Notes under the pieces: model-generated
What the model saw: only the letters and a program-made list of their open reading frames with translations
Told to the model about the DNA's origin: nothing
The model's database searches: none
Program-made: the position numbers and the translations under genes
Shown: positions 22,511 to 36,300 of the stretch, one piece after another
How positions within the stretch are numbered: the first letter of the stretch is position 1
Layout of the letters: each line of letters starts with the position of its first letter
Origin: Paramecium sonneborni
Lineage: Eukaryota; Ciliophora; Oligohymenophorea; Peniculida; Parameciidae
Assembly (NCBI GenBank): GCA_905182985.1
Contig: CAJJDN010000001.1
Location: 558,020-622,019, forward strand
DNA: 64,000 bases
Direction of reading: 5' to 3'

Positions 22511-23705
22511 GAAGGATTCTGGAAATTAACCAACAAACTATGTATCAGGGAAAAGAAGAGATAAAAATGGATCTATTTCAAGAAGTGACATAGAATTAGC
22601 AAAAGTAGATAATGATAAAAAAATATGATGAATAGAATGGATATTATTATTCAATAAATGAGAAAAAGTGATATAAAATAACACCCGTTCCTAAATCAGT
22701 TCTAATGTCAGCTTGACTTTAAGAAAAGAATTTATAAACAAATGCACATGAGTTAAATGAAATAAGTGAAGCAAGAGTACCATTATTATGTTTAAAACTT
22801 GATTCATAATGTATCTTGATGATAATTAAATTACTTAGAGTATTTGAAAAATCTCCAAAAATAGAAAATATTATATTAACTCTAAGTAAATTAGAAAAGT
22901 AATAAAGTAATTATGAAAAAAACTTATTTATATCTTTAATATGTATAAGATAATTTAATTCCTAATGTAAAACATGGATAAAGATATTTAAATTAATGAA
23001 ATGCTTTTAATAAATAAGTAGATAGAATTTGTTGAAAAAACATTACTTAATCAGATACATTATGGATCTTATATGGATAAGCAAAAATTAATTAAAGGGC
23101 AAGATAGATCTTTTAAGAAGCTATTAAAACTCTAGACAGTTCATTAAATATATGGTTATCTTATATCGTAATTGAATGTTAATAATAATAACTTTATCTA
23201 GAGCTAGAACTTTAATTGATAGAGCAAGAGAAAAGAATCCGAAAAGTTGAGGACTTTTGGCATAAGTTATTAGATTAGAAATTGATGCTAAGAATCATAA
23301 AGCAGCATAATTCTTATTAAGCAAAGCATTATGATGTTGTTAATTAGATGGAGAATTATGGTCATTAAAGACTACAAGAAAAAAGATATCTGATGCTGTT
23401 AGATTATTTGTTGATAATCTATATGTTTATCTATTTACTGCTAAGGTCTTTTTAAATCAGGGTAAAATTAAAAACTAAAAGATGGCTAGAAAAAGCATTA
23501 ATTTTAGAACCAAAATTAGGAGATGCTTAAGTTTATCTATATTTTATCAAAAAAGAAATTCTATAATAATGTATGTCCAGAAAGATCTCAAACATGGTAG
23601 ACTTTGAAATTAGCTAAAGAAACATTAAATTAAAAATATGATATAGAAAAATTGATAGAGGGTAGTAATTTAGCTCAAAAAATATCTTAAAATTAGAGTG
23701 AATGA
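22511..23705 (+). pseudogene. PRP6 (U5 snRNP splicing factor) pseudogene
   Basis: Fragments of PRP6 occur in the right order but broken. The N-terminal block PTNYVSGKRRDKNGS and SRSDIELAK corresponds to the GYVPGLGRGATGFTTRSD region, and ITPVPKSVLMSA to LTPVPDSF. Near the 3' end ARTLIDRAREKNPKS, RLEIDAKNHKAAQF, KALILEPKLGDAQVYLYF and IKKEI match the terminal HAT/TPR repeats. TGA stops fall inside conserved motifs (after NPKS, after LLSKAL, after VLMSA), frameshifts follow GKIKN and KKEI, and most of the middle HAT array is missing: 1.2 kb remains against the roughly 2.8 kb expected. No normal-sized intron can remove the stops. A working copy must exist elsewhere. Confidence 0.85.
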
Positions 23706-23758
23706 AATTATTTTTATGTTAAACTTCATTTAAATTCTAAGTAATTATAGAATAAACA

Positions 23759-26700
23759 TCATAACATTTAAAAATTTTATCCTTTTTATATCTAATCCAA
23801 TTAATCAGAATTAAAATTTGGTATTTATTCCCAATTAGATAGAGCAGCTCCTGATACATTTTAATTTGCCTAAAACTAAAAAGGTATATTTTTGAATGCT
23901 TTGATAGCAATATTAATCATAGAAAACTTTTTTATTAAAATTGCCAAAACAATTGAGATTGCTGTAACTGTAGCAACTCCAACAGCTATAACTACTTCTT
24001 CAGTTTATGATTCTTATTATAATGATAATTATTATTCTTCTTTACACTAATTCTATTCAGATGCCAATGAATATCCATTTAGACAGGAAACACATATAAA
24101 TTCAGAATAACATTCTGAACAATTTTCAATTTTACAATCTTTCATTAAATTATATAAATACTTTAACATATCTGATTAATCTGATCAAAATAATATCCAC
24201 TTTGGCAAATCTAATTAATATCAACACATTAGTCACAACTAATTGCTGCATTATCAGTACATATATTACATGAACTAGGACATTTCTTACATTATGAATC
24301 AGCAGAACAATATCCTGTTTAGCATAGAGTACAAACATCTTATGGACAAGTTTTACAATTTTAAGTAGAACATGATATACAAGATTTATTATTCAAATGA
24401 AAAGAAACTATGCATGAGTTGCATTCGTCTTTGGTACAGGTAGCACAATTTGGTGAACAATTTATACATTTATTTTCATCTAAATAAGATCCATTAGCAC
24501 AGATTGAGCATGATGATTAGCTTGAACATTGTATACATGGTGCAATACATTATTCACATTATTATATTCCATTAAGATAATATCCTTTTTTACATTCAAA
24601 GCAAGAATCAATTGTACATTGATTACAATTATCTTAACACTTAAAACATTTTTATTAATCAATGTAAAATGAATCCTTACATAAGAGACATTCATTTTAA
24701 GAACAAGACAAACAATTTTATTCACAAGGAATGCAATTTTATGCTTTTGCATAATATCCCAAGTTACAAGATAAACAATCTGTACTTGAGCAACTTAAAC
24801 AATTAGAATTACAATTAACACATAATTTTGTTATTGGATCTAAATAATACTTGTCTTCACATTAATAGCATTCCTGTTCTGAACAATTTTTACATCCTGT
24901 TTTGCATAGTATACAAAGCTGATTATATATTTAATATGGAGTTACACATTAATTGCAAATATTGGAAGTGCAAGATAGACAATTTTCTTTGCATTTAGTA
25001 CAATTAGTTTAAACAGGGTAGTATCCTATAATACATGTAATACAATTATTAGATGTACATAAGGTACAGTTTTCATTACACGGTTAACAGATAAGGAGTG
25101 ATTAATCAAAATAATATCCAGTAAAACAATTTGAACAAATAGTTAATGAATCACAAACATTACAATTATCCATACATTTTTCACATTATTAACCATTTTA
25201 AAAGTGTTTTGGTTTACATTTTGTACATTCTGTTGAAGTACATAATAAACAATTTTGTGAGCATTTTTCACAATTTTAACCATTAATATAAAATCCATCT
25301 AAACATTAAAAACATTCTGAATTAGAACATTATTTGCAGTTGTCTGAACATCGAATACATTTTTGATCAGATATATAATACATAGATGGGCATTGTTAAC
25401 ATCCTGAATTATAACATTCTTAACATGGATATTCACAAGATTTACAAGATGAAATGTTATCATAGTAAGTTTATCCATCTTAAATACATTTAGAGCATTA
25501 AGTATCAGAAGAACATAACTCACATTTAGAATTACATTTAATACATGTTAAATCATTTAAATAATAACTATTAATACAATTTAAGCATTTTGAAATATCT
25601 AAACAATGATTACAAGGAGATTAACAAATTAAACATTTTTTTTCATTTGATAAATAATTACCATCAAAACAAGATGAACATTAAGTAGCACTTGTACATG
25701 TTTTACATGGTTCTACACAATTTTAACATGTATTATTTGTGATTTCTAAATATTAGTTATTTTAACAGGCTATGCATTAAGTTGATGAAATGTAACACTT
25801 TTTACATGATATATCACAATCTTTACAAATACCATAATCCCAATCATAAAATTGATTTTCAGGACAATTACATGATGTACAAATTGAACATGTTTCTACA
25901 TCACTCATTATATATCCATAATCACATTTTAAACATTCTCCTGTAAGAATCTAACAAAATCTACAATGTTAAGTTCTGCATTTTGGACATTCTTTATTTA
26001 TTGCCAAATAATATCCTCCTATACATGATGTACATTCATCTTCTTTTGTTATACAAGTTGAACATGGTTATTTACATTAATAACAATCATTATTTTTTTT
26101 AAAATATCCAATACTACATTCTGAACAATATATTTAAGATCCATCCTTATAACAAGTATTCTTGCATTTTTAAGGACATAGCTTACAAGAATTTCCATCT
26201 TAATAATAATTTGCTATACAACTTGTACAAACTGAATAAGATGTACATGTTTAGCAATCAAGTGGACATTTTAAACATTAAGTATCTTTTTAAAAAAACT
26301 TTGTTAAACAACTTGTACATACTGTCGATGAATCACAAGTTTTACAACCTTTTGGACAGTCAATACAATCATTATCTTAAAGATAATATTGTAAATAACA
26401 ACTAGAACAATTCTCAATTTTTTATATACATGTTTTACATTTAATATAACATTTTTGACATTTCTATTCATTTTCTATTAATAAATAATTTGAGTCGCAA
26501 GATTAACAATAATCTGCATTATTTTAACATTCTAAACATCCTACTGTACAAACATCACATTCATTCTTTGAATTAAGATAAAATTTTGAATTACAGGACA
26601 AACAAAATGTTGGAGTATTTTAACAGGTTCTACAATTATCATTACATAAACTGCATTAATTTGATGAAAGTTTAAATGTACCAAGTTAACAAACTTCACA

Positions 26701-29692
26701 TTCAAAATTATTAAAACTTTTAGCACAAAATTTTATTGGGCTCACTTCCAAATAACACTTTTAATTTGAATCTATGGTATAATTTTCTTTGCATTCAATA
26801 CTTAGTCCTGTATTGGAACAATAGATACAATTTTCATCAAGACATTTTGTACATTAAGAACTCTAATTAAGAAAAAATCCTTCAGAACATGTTATGCAAA
26901 GATCATTTGTTTAGCAACTTCTACAATTAGGTTAGCATGATTCACAAATCTAATTTTTTAAATAATATCCATCAAAGCATTCTTCACAAATAAAATTTGT
27001 TGAATTACATTTTTTACATTTATTACTATCACAAAATTGACATTAATTATTCACATCTAAAAACATACTATATTAACAAGAGATACAATTAGATTCATTT
27101 GTACATTCATTGCAAGGATACTTACATTTGCGACATTAATTCCATTAATTTAAATAATATCCTTATTAACATGATATACATTATTCTTATTAAATACCAT
27201 AACAAGATTGACAATTTTAGGAACATTCTTAACATCCTATACTATTAGAAATTTATATTTGATGAGAATCACAATTACTATTTTGTAATTAGCATTAATT
27301 GTTATCATTTAATAAATATCCATCTTGACATAAATTGCATTAAGTAGAATTTAAACATTCCCTACAATTAATAATGTCGCATGAAATGCATATTTCATTA
27401 TTTAAATAATAACCACTAATGCAATCAATACATTTAGAATTAATTTATTTACAATTAAGACAGGGTGATTAACAGATTTCACATAAAAGATTATTTGGAT
27501 TTTTATAATAGCCTTTAGAACAGGTGTTACAAATAACGGAATTATTTTTATAAGTACAATCTAATTAACATTCGGTTGGACAAGAAATGCATAATTTAGT
27601 GTTTTCTTCAAAATAATATCCATTCTTACAAGAATCACATGTCTAAGCATTTTAACATTTTTAACATCCAGAGAGACACTAAAAACAAAAATTATTCTCT
27701 AAATAATATCCATTTTAACAACTTAAACAAAATTTATCAGAATAACAATTTATACATCCAATATTACAATTTATGCATTCATTGTTTGAATTTAGATAAT
27801 AGTTATTAATACATGACAAACATTTATTAATATTTACATCACATTATTTGCATGGACTTTGGCATTATACACATGAATTTTTAATTAATACGTATCCAGG
27901 TTTACACATAAAACAATTATCTTTATTTTCAAAGCAAATTTCACAACCAACAGCACAAAGTAAACAATTATATTATTTTAAAAAGTATCCTTATATACAT
28001 TTATTACAAAAAGAACTATTAATGCATCTTGAACAAATAGATTTACAGGAATTACAAAATCCAAAAACATTATAATATCCATCAATGCATCCTTAACAAT
28101 AATCTAAAGCAGTGCAAGAAGTACAATTTTATGGACAATTCACACACTATCCTTAAGCATCACTAAATTTTCCTTTGATACATGTTAGACATTTATTATT
28201 CTCTTAACAATCTTCACAACTATCAATAGTTGTACATGAAATGCATTACTAATCTTAAACATAATACTTTTCTACACATGTAATACAATCATTATCATTT
28301 TTACACAATTTACATGGACTTTTACAAAGTTCACAAGAATTTTAAGCATTTAAATAATACGAATCCATACATTTATTACATTAGTCTTTTGATATGCATT
28401 CAATACATGGACTTTCACATTTCTTACATTAAAGATCCTCTGAATAATATCCATAATCACATTTTATGTTAGGATTATCACATGGAGGAGATTATTCAAT
28501 CGGACATTCTACACATACTCCATTTACACATGTATCACAAGTATCAAGATTACATGGTTGATAACATTTAGTTTAATCATTAGTTTCAAAAATACACTTA
28601 CAATACCCTAAATCATCTTGTCTATTCAAATCACAAAATTAACATTATTATTAATTCTAATTAAAATTACAATCTGAACAATAAGATTAACATCCATTAA
28701 CTAAATTCATTAAATAATCTATTAATTTTTCTAATTCGTAATCTCTCAAAAATCTATTCAATTTATATCCTATATAAAAAAAATAAATCATATTATATTA
28801 AGAATAATCTTCAATTAATAATCTGTTTGTTATTTATAATTATTCTGATAATATTGTTTAAAGGAATACTTAACCATTTTTAAAATATTAATATAATCTT
28901 GCATTCCATTAAACATCTAATTTCCTGCTTGTAAAATATACTTAACTTTCCCATCCTAATTCAATTTAACCAAATCCCCATAAAACACTTTATGGAGATT
29001 TTGGTTACAAATATCCTACTGCAAATAAATTTTAATCTAATTATTAATAAAATTCACCAATAGGAGTTGTTTATCTATAAAAATATTATTTTTAATTATT
29101 TTCTAAGTCAAATGAATATTTTAAAACTGAGCTCTCTTATGTATCTTATAAATATGATTTATTAATCATCTTAATTAATTACTCCTAAATTCCAGTATTA
29201 TCAAAATAATTTACAACACTTGACCAATATTTTTTATTTGTATCAGTTTTATACCTAAATGTATGAAGTCTTTTATCCCAATTATTAGATTCACATGCAT
29301 ATTAATAAGAAACCTGCTAATAGCCTTCAATACAAACACAATTATAGTTTTTTAATTCTCTAAATGTTTTAGTACTTTCACCACAACTCAAACATAAATC
29401 CCTTTTAGTAATATCGCATGTTATGCAATTTTATGAACACTCTTTAAATTATAAAATTAATTAATTACATAAACATTCTGAAGATTGAATATTTTACATT
29501 TCTACAAATCCATCCTTGCATTCACACTTCCCATCTCTTAAAATTCTGGTTTTTGTATCGCAAGTTTTACAAATATTGCCATCATTTACATCGCATGATA
29601 AACAGCTATAGTTACCTAAATTTGACCTTAATCTTACAATTTTATCCTATGAGGAGGTACAATAAGCATGATAAAATAAAAATAGATTTCAT
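23759..29692 (-). CDS. Giant cysteine-rich transmembrane surface protein (furin-like / growth-factor-receptor repeats)
   Basis: A 1962-residue protein with introns at 29616-29637 and 24139-24161. The first splices a signal peptide (MKSIFILSCLLYLLIGQ) onto the cysteine-rich ectodomain. Residues about 80-330 hold a non-repetitive region. Then about 1600 residues consist of CxxC-rich units of the type CxxCxSPCxxC and GYYLxxxxxCxxC, repeated some forty times as in furin-like and growth-factor-receptor cysteine-rich domains. A hydrophobic helix (VVIAVGVATVTAISIVLAIL) near the C-terminus is followed by an 80-residue cytoplasmic tail rich in Asn and Gln. It is a type I plasma-membrane protein. Paramecium has many such proteins of unknown ligand. 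No catalytic domain is visible. Confidence 0.85.
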
Positions 29693-30622
29693 ATTTTTAT
29701 TACAAAAAATAATAATTAACAAATTTTATTCTACAACTCTAAGTTAAATTCGAAGTCCAATCTATTTTAATATATAAGATAATGGCTTAAAATATAAAAG
29801 ATTTTTTAAATAATTTTTATTGCAACTAATAAATATATTCATCATGATACTGAAAATTAATTAAATTCCTCATTAATTAAAATCATATAGAAATTTTTTA
29901 TATAATCCTTAATTAAAAAATCAATAACAATTAAAACGAAAGAAACACCGTAAATTGGATTTTTTTTTTTTAATATATTTTTTAAAGTCATTTGATAAAT
30001 CTTAAATTAATTTTATTAATTTATAAGTACACAAAACTCTTGTCTATAAATATTATTCTAAATGATAATTACATTAATATCCATCATACTTAATCAAGAA
30101 CTTTAACTTTTATTAATTAATATAATTTTTTTTATATAAAAGAATTAATTTGAAGATATCAATAATGTGATCATGGTTCATTAATAATTTAAATCTTAAT
30201 TTGAAATCATATTGGTAAAAAGCTTATAAAAACTATATGAATTTAGCAATATTTTATTAAAAATGAATTATAAAATAATTATAATTTAAATCATTTATTT
30301 ACAAAAACATAGTTCTTAGGACTTAAATTTTTTAATAATAGTAGAAAAATTAAGTTAAGAATTATAATATCTATATTAGAAATTATCTTAGAATTGTAAA
30401 GTTTAATGAATAGATGGACAAAATTTTCTTTAGAATTACTTACTGAGAAAAATCTGAGAAAGGAGTGCTGATAAAAATAATATAAAAATTGAAAGTATTT
30501 ATACAATTAATGATCTTAGTTGTATCTTAGAATTATTATGGAATAGTTATTGAAATGATATAAGTTTAGATGGTTTGATTTAATTTTATAGAATATTCAA
30601 TATAACTTAATAAATTTCTATA
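29693..30622. other. AT-rich intergenic region
   Basis: About 930 bases upstream of the giant cysteine-rich gene. A 71-codon minus-strand frame at 30291-30506 is hydrophobic and Leu/Ile/Lys-rich but has no motif; I do not support it as a gene. No RNA seen. Confidence 0.45.
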
Positions 30623-32770
30623 TCATTCTAATTTAACAATCATAGCATCTGATTCAATGAATTATCCTTCTTTGTATCTTATTTCTTTAACTTCGCCATC
30701 AATAGCAGCTTTGATTGTGTGCTCCATCTTCATGGCTTCCATAATAATTAAAATATCACCTATAATAAATTTAACTAGTTTACCTCTTTTAACTTTTTAT
30801 CCAACTTTTACATTAACTTTGGTCAAAGTACATGGGATAGGAGCAACAATCACTTTATTATTACCATGACCATGTAAATCTTATTTTACCTTCTTAACTT
30901 CATCAGATGATACAGTAATTGTAATAGGATCTCCTTCAGCATCAAAAATTAATAAGTTTTTTTCATTTCTTATAGTTCTTATAAAGATTCCTTAGTTTGT
31001 TTCAAAAATTAATAAACTTTTGTGTTCTTTATTTTTAGTAATTTTTTGTACTATAATCTTTGAACCTTCAATATCTAATTCATGGTTTTCACCATTAATA
31101 TAATGAGCAATCTTAATTTCCTTTTAATGAGCATATGAAGCACTTTAAATATTTAAAGTTAATTTATTATGAATTTGAGCGCCATTTCTAAAATTTAATA
31201 GTGATTTAGGTAACTGAACTTAATTTAAGTAATGTCTACCAACAATTGCAAGAGCAATATCTATAGGATTATAATTTTCTTTTAATTTTAATAAACTATT
31301 TTAGTTTTTATTAATGAAAGAGGTATCATATTATTAATTAACATATTCTGGATGTTAAAGAACAGTTTTTAAAAATGAAATATTATTAGGTAATCCATGA
31401 ATCTAAAATATTAATGTAAAAACAATACTTAATAATTTTATAAGGCATTTAAAAGAGTTTAGATAGCCATTTACCTATTTTCTCCATAGACAACTAATTT
31501 AGCAATCATAGGATCATAAAATATAGAAATAGTATCTCCTTCTCTAACACCAGTTTCAATTCTCACAGATTGAGAAGCTTATGGTTCAGAATAATGATCA
31601 AGTTTGCCACTACCAGGTAAGAAATTATTATTTGGGCTTTCTGAATAGATACGAGCTTCAATAGAGTGTCCTTTTCTTTTAATTTATTCTTAAGTTAATG
31701 GTAAAGGTTCTCCAGTGGCTACTCTAAGTTACCATTCAACTAAATCAACCCCTGTAATCATTTCTGTAATTGGATGTTCTACTTATAATCTTGTGTTCAT
31801 TTCCATAAAATAGAATTTACTTGAATCCAAGTCAAATATGAATTCTACAGTTCCTGCATTTGAATATTTAACTGCTTTTGCAGCTGCTTTTGCTTTCTAA
31901 TAAATGAATTAAATTATACTTCACCAATATCATATCGAATCTTCTCTTCTAAAGCTGATGGTGCTTCTTCAATAACCTTTTAATGTCTTCTTTATATAGA
32001 ACAATCTCTCTCAAATAAATGAACATAATTATTATGTTTATCACCAAAGATCTAAACTTCTATATGTCTTGGCTTTTCAATATATTTTTCAACTAACACT
32101 CTTTCATCTTTGAAACTATTTAATGCTTCTCTTTTTGCTCCTTCTAAAGCTTCGAAGAATTCCGATCTTTATCTAACAATTCTCATTCCTTTTCCACCTC
32201 CACCCATAACTGCTTTTATTAATACTGGAAATCCAATTTTCTCAGCTTCCTAGAGAAGACTTATCTAATTAAAATCATAATTACAAATTAGGATCTTATG
32301 TTTCACCATGATATCCTGGCACAACTGGTACTTATGCATCTGTCATTATTATCTTTGACTCACTTTTAGAACCCATTTTTCTTATTGCATCTGCACTAGG
32401 ACCTACAAATATCTTTCAATATTTAAGATATTTATTACTATATCATTCTTTTGACAATCTTCAGAAAATTGTGCATTCTCTGATAAAAATCCAAAACCTG
32501 GATGAATTGCTTAACTTTTTGTACTTAATGCAACATCTATGATTTTGTCACTCCTTAAATATGATTGCACTAAAGTTTTATTGATTCATAATTACAAGCC
32601 TAAGGAGGACCTATATTATATGCTTCATCAGCCATATCAACAAATAAAGTATTTTTGTCAATATCACTATACACAGCTACAGTCTTAATGCCCATTTTCT
32701 TGGCTGTCCTCATTACTCTACAAGCTATTTCACCTCTATTTGCTATAAGCAATTTATTTATATATGACAT
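30623..32770 (-). CDS. MCCC1: Methylcrotonyl-CoA carboxylase biotin-containing (alpha) subunit
   Basis: A 673-residue protein with introns at 32570-32595, 32413-32438, 32260-32284, 31897-31919 and 31403-31428. The biotin carboxylase domain starts [19 protein letters not shown] and contains the glycine-rich ATP loop [31 protein letters not shown] and [19 protein letters not shown]. The C-terminal biotinyl domain carries the attachment lysine in [30 protein letters not shown] and [12 protein letters not shown] are closer to human MCCC1 than to the propionyl-CoA subunit, so I favour the leucine-degradation enzyme. It should work in the mitochondrion with a separate beta subunit. No clear targeting peptide precedes the domain, so a 5' exon may be missing. 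Confidence 0.9.
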
Positions 32771-33300
32771 CTTAATTCAATATTAAATTTTGTTTATGAT
32801 TATATTTAATGATGCATAAGTAATTTAATATTTTTCACATACAAATCTTTAATCTTTATTAACTTATTCAAAATATATTACTCAAATTAAATAATATTTC
32901 TACTCATTTATATGCTTATTTCAAAAATGATTTTCACATCTATTTAATAATCTTCATAATAAACTTTTATTAACTATTTCTACAACTCAAAATCATAAAA
33001 TTTTCTCATTAAAAAGGTTCTAAAATTTATTTATTATCATATAACATTTTATTACTCCCCTAAAAATTAAACTTTGTTTTAAAATATTATTTATATAAGC
33101 ATACATTATAAAAATGATTTCAGATAAGTTTTTATAGTAGGATTATAGAATAAATTGTTTTGAAATTAAATTTATTCTATAGATAAGAGAATTGAATTAT
33201 TTAAATCTATTCATAACATAAGAGTAAAGTAGAATATGATAATAAAAAATAAATTACACTAAATTGTATATTATATTTAATCAATAAAAACTTAAGATTC
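32771..33300. other. AT-rich intergenic region downstream of the surface antigen
   Basis: About 530 bases between two minus-strand genes. It should hold the antigen 3' untranslated region and the carboxylase promoter. No gene or RNA seen. Confidence 0.5.
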
Positions 33301-36300
33301 TCAAATTGATATGAAGCCAATTATGACAAGGAATGTTGTTGTCAAAGAGATGGCATATGTTGTATCTTCTTCTTCCTCACCTTCTTCTGAATTTTATGTA
33401 GAATTATTGTTAATATTCGCTTTAGCGCATTTTTCACATTTACTTTTAGATGGATTCCATGAATAAGTTCTGCCACTCAATTCAAAGCATAAGCTAGATG
33501 AGAGAGATGAAGCATCTCCTTAAATACATGCACCATTTCCATCAGGTACACAGACAGTGATAGTCTTTTTATCAAATGATTAAATGGAATTACATTTCGT
33601 GCCTTGTTATTATGATGTGCAAGTTTGAGGTCCACAGGTATTATTATTAAATACACAAGGTGCTTTAGAACAAGCAATTTGATCTTGAGCAGCACTTTAA
33701 CATGAAGTCATTAATTTACATGTTCCTACAAGTGGATTATTTTATGAAGGAGAGAAAACACAAGTTCCATCAGTGCCACCTCCATTGCATGCTTCTTTAT
33801 CAGTATAAGAAGAACATTTAGCAATGTCAATACATTTAGTTCCATTAGAAACACATTTAAGTCCAATTTTACTTAAACAGATAGCACTAGTAGTATCTTT
33901 ATTATCTGAACATATCATAGGTCTACATAATGAATTAGTATCATCATAAGTACAATATCCATCTGATCCTAATTTGCAATATGATTTAGCATATGTACTA
34001 CAATTAGTAATGTCAATACACTTAGAGCCATTACTAGTACATACTTTTTCAGCACTATATTTCCAGCAAGATTCAAAAAGAGTTGTATCTTCAGTGGCAT
34101 CAGAACATTATCTAATTCTGCATGAGCTGTTTTCCCATTTACAAAATCCATCAGTTCCTCCAGAGATACAAGATGCTTCGTTAGTGTATTAACTACATTT
34201 CAGTTTTTTAATGCAGCTTTTACCATCGCTTACACAATTGGAATTAAAAAGAGAACATTAATTAGTCAATGTAGAAACATATTATTCACATTATTCATAT
34301 TTAACACATTTATTAGTATCTGATTACCAACCACATTAACCATCTGTTCCTAATAAACAACTATTAGGTGTTGTGTAATATGCACACAAACTATATGTAA
34401 CACAATTAACTCCATCAGATGTACAGAATAAAGAATATGCTTAACATTCAGCATAGGTGGTTTTCTAGATATCTGTACATTTAGTATAATTTTAACATTT
34501 ATTAGTTGTATTAAGCCAAATGCATGGATTTCCAGATGAATCTACTAAACATTTAGTTTATGTAATATTTGCAGTGCAATCAAAAGGTGGAGCAGCACAA
34601 CCATATCCAGTAGTTAAACATCCAGGTAAATATGTATTACAACCCTCATCAGTCTTCAAAGCTTTAGGTGCATCTGAACAATTTCGTTTACGACAAGAAT
34701 TATTTGTTGTATCCCATATACAAGTATCATCTTAAATAGATTTAGCTGATAAACAAATTGATTGATCCAAATATTCATGACATTAAACTTTATTTACACA
34801 ACCACTACCTCTTGTAGTACAAGTAGAATGAAGTGCTTAGCATCCTGCATGTGTATTAACGCTTAATGGAGCATCTGTACATTACCAATTTCTACATCCA
34901 TTATTTGTGCTATCCCAAGCGCATCTTCCCATTTAAGTCTTTACTGGAGTAGTTATACATACAGATGCATTTGTAAATGATGTACAAAGTGTTAATGCAA
35001 TACTTCTACATGAATTTATAAATGAACATTATGTATTTGCTAAACAAGACTTCTCTGATTAATAATTTTAACAAATTATGGTACTAACACAACCAAATCC
35101 ATTTGTTACACATCCTGTTTTAAATTTATTACATTATTCATCTGTGTCATAAGATGTTGGAGCATCTTAACATGTAGCAGCTTTACATGCACTTGGTGTT
35201 GTAGAACTAGTACCCTTACATGGTTTATCTGTTGCAGAAAAAGTCATACAAGATATTCTTGTTCCTGAAAATCCGGAGCATGTTTATGGTGGAACACATC
35301 CCTTTCCATTTGTTATACAACCTGTCAAAAAATTTTCACATTCACTATCAGTTGTTGCAGTTGTATTATGAGTACAAGTTCTTATAACACATGATTAACC
35401 AGATGATATTGATGTACCAAAACATTTCTATTTCCCAGAATTACCTAAAAATGATGAACATTATGTTTGAGTTCCAAAAAATGAAGTACATTAAGATGTT
35501 ACAGAAGTACAACCCCTTCCATTTGTTATGCATCCTATTTAAAAATTTGAGCATTCTGCGTCAGATGTTGCTGTTGTATTATCGCTGCACTTTCGTTCAA
35601 TACAAGAAGTTGTGCTTGTAGCTTAAACTGTATTTGTACATGTTCGGCCTGCACCTTTAAAATTATTGCATTAAGCTTAAGTTCCCTTGTATGCACTACA
35701 TGGTTCTGTTGAGGCAATACAACCTTTTCCTCTTGTTAGACAACCAGTCATATATGAAGCACATTCAGAATCAGTAGTTGCAGTTGAATTATCTTAACAA
35801 TATTTGATACTGCATTCTCCTCCTTAATCTGATCCTCCTTTACATCTTTTAAAATTTCCAATTAATGCAAGACAACCATCCTAAGTACCAGTCATTTATG
35901 AACATTAAGTTGTATTATCTGTACAACCTTTACCAGTTGTTACACAGCCAGTTAAAAAAGCTTAACATTCTTAATCAGTTGTTGCAGTTGTATTATGAAT
36001 ACATTATTTATTTATACATGTACCTGTACCAGAAACCAACCAACATGGAGTAACACTGTCCCCATTAAAAGCTGATAATTTTTAACAATTTAAAGCATTA
36101 GTATCAGAATATCCAGAACATGTAGTCTATTAAGCAACACATGCACTTCCATTAAAAGTGCAAGTACTAAGGTGAGATCTACAAGCAGATTCTGAAGTTT
36201 GAATAGGAGCGTTTGTACATGTTCTTGATTCACATTTTCCAATTTCATCAAATTATTTCCAACATCTCTCTCCAGTAGTTGTAACAATAGCTTAACAAGC

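Noticed and set aside
24150..28100. Many short open frames on both strands across the cysteine-rich region
   Set aside because: All are out-of-frame shadows of the 1962-residue protein; the real frame alone shows regular CxxC spacing, a signal peptide and a membrane helix.
30291..30506. Hydrophobic 71-codon minus-strand frame in the intergenic gap
   Set aside because: Low complexity, no flanking exon or domain; expected by chance in this base composition.
30657..30869. Plus-strand 70-codon hydrophobic open frame
   Set aside because: It is the antisense of the biotinyl domain of the carboxylase, whose EAMKM motif is on the minus strand.
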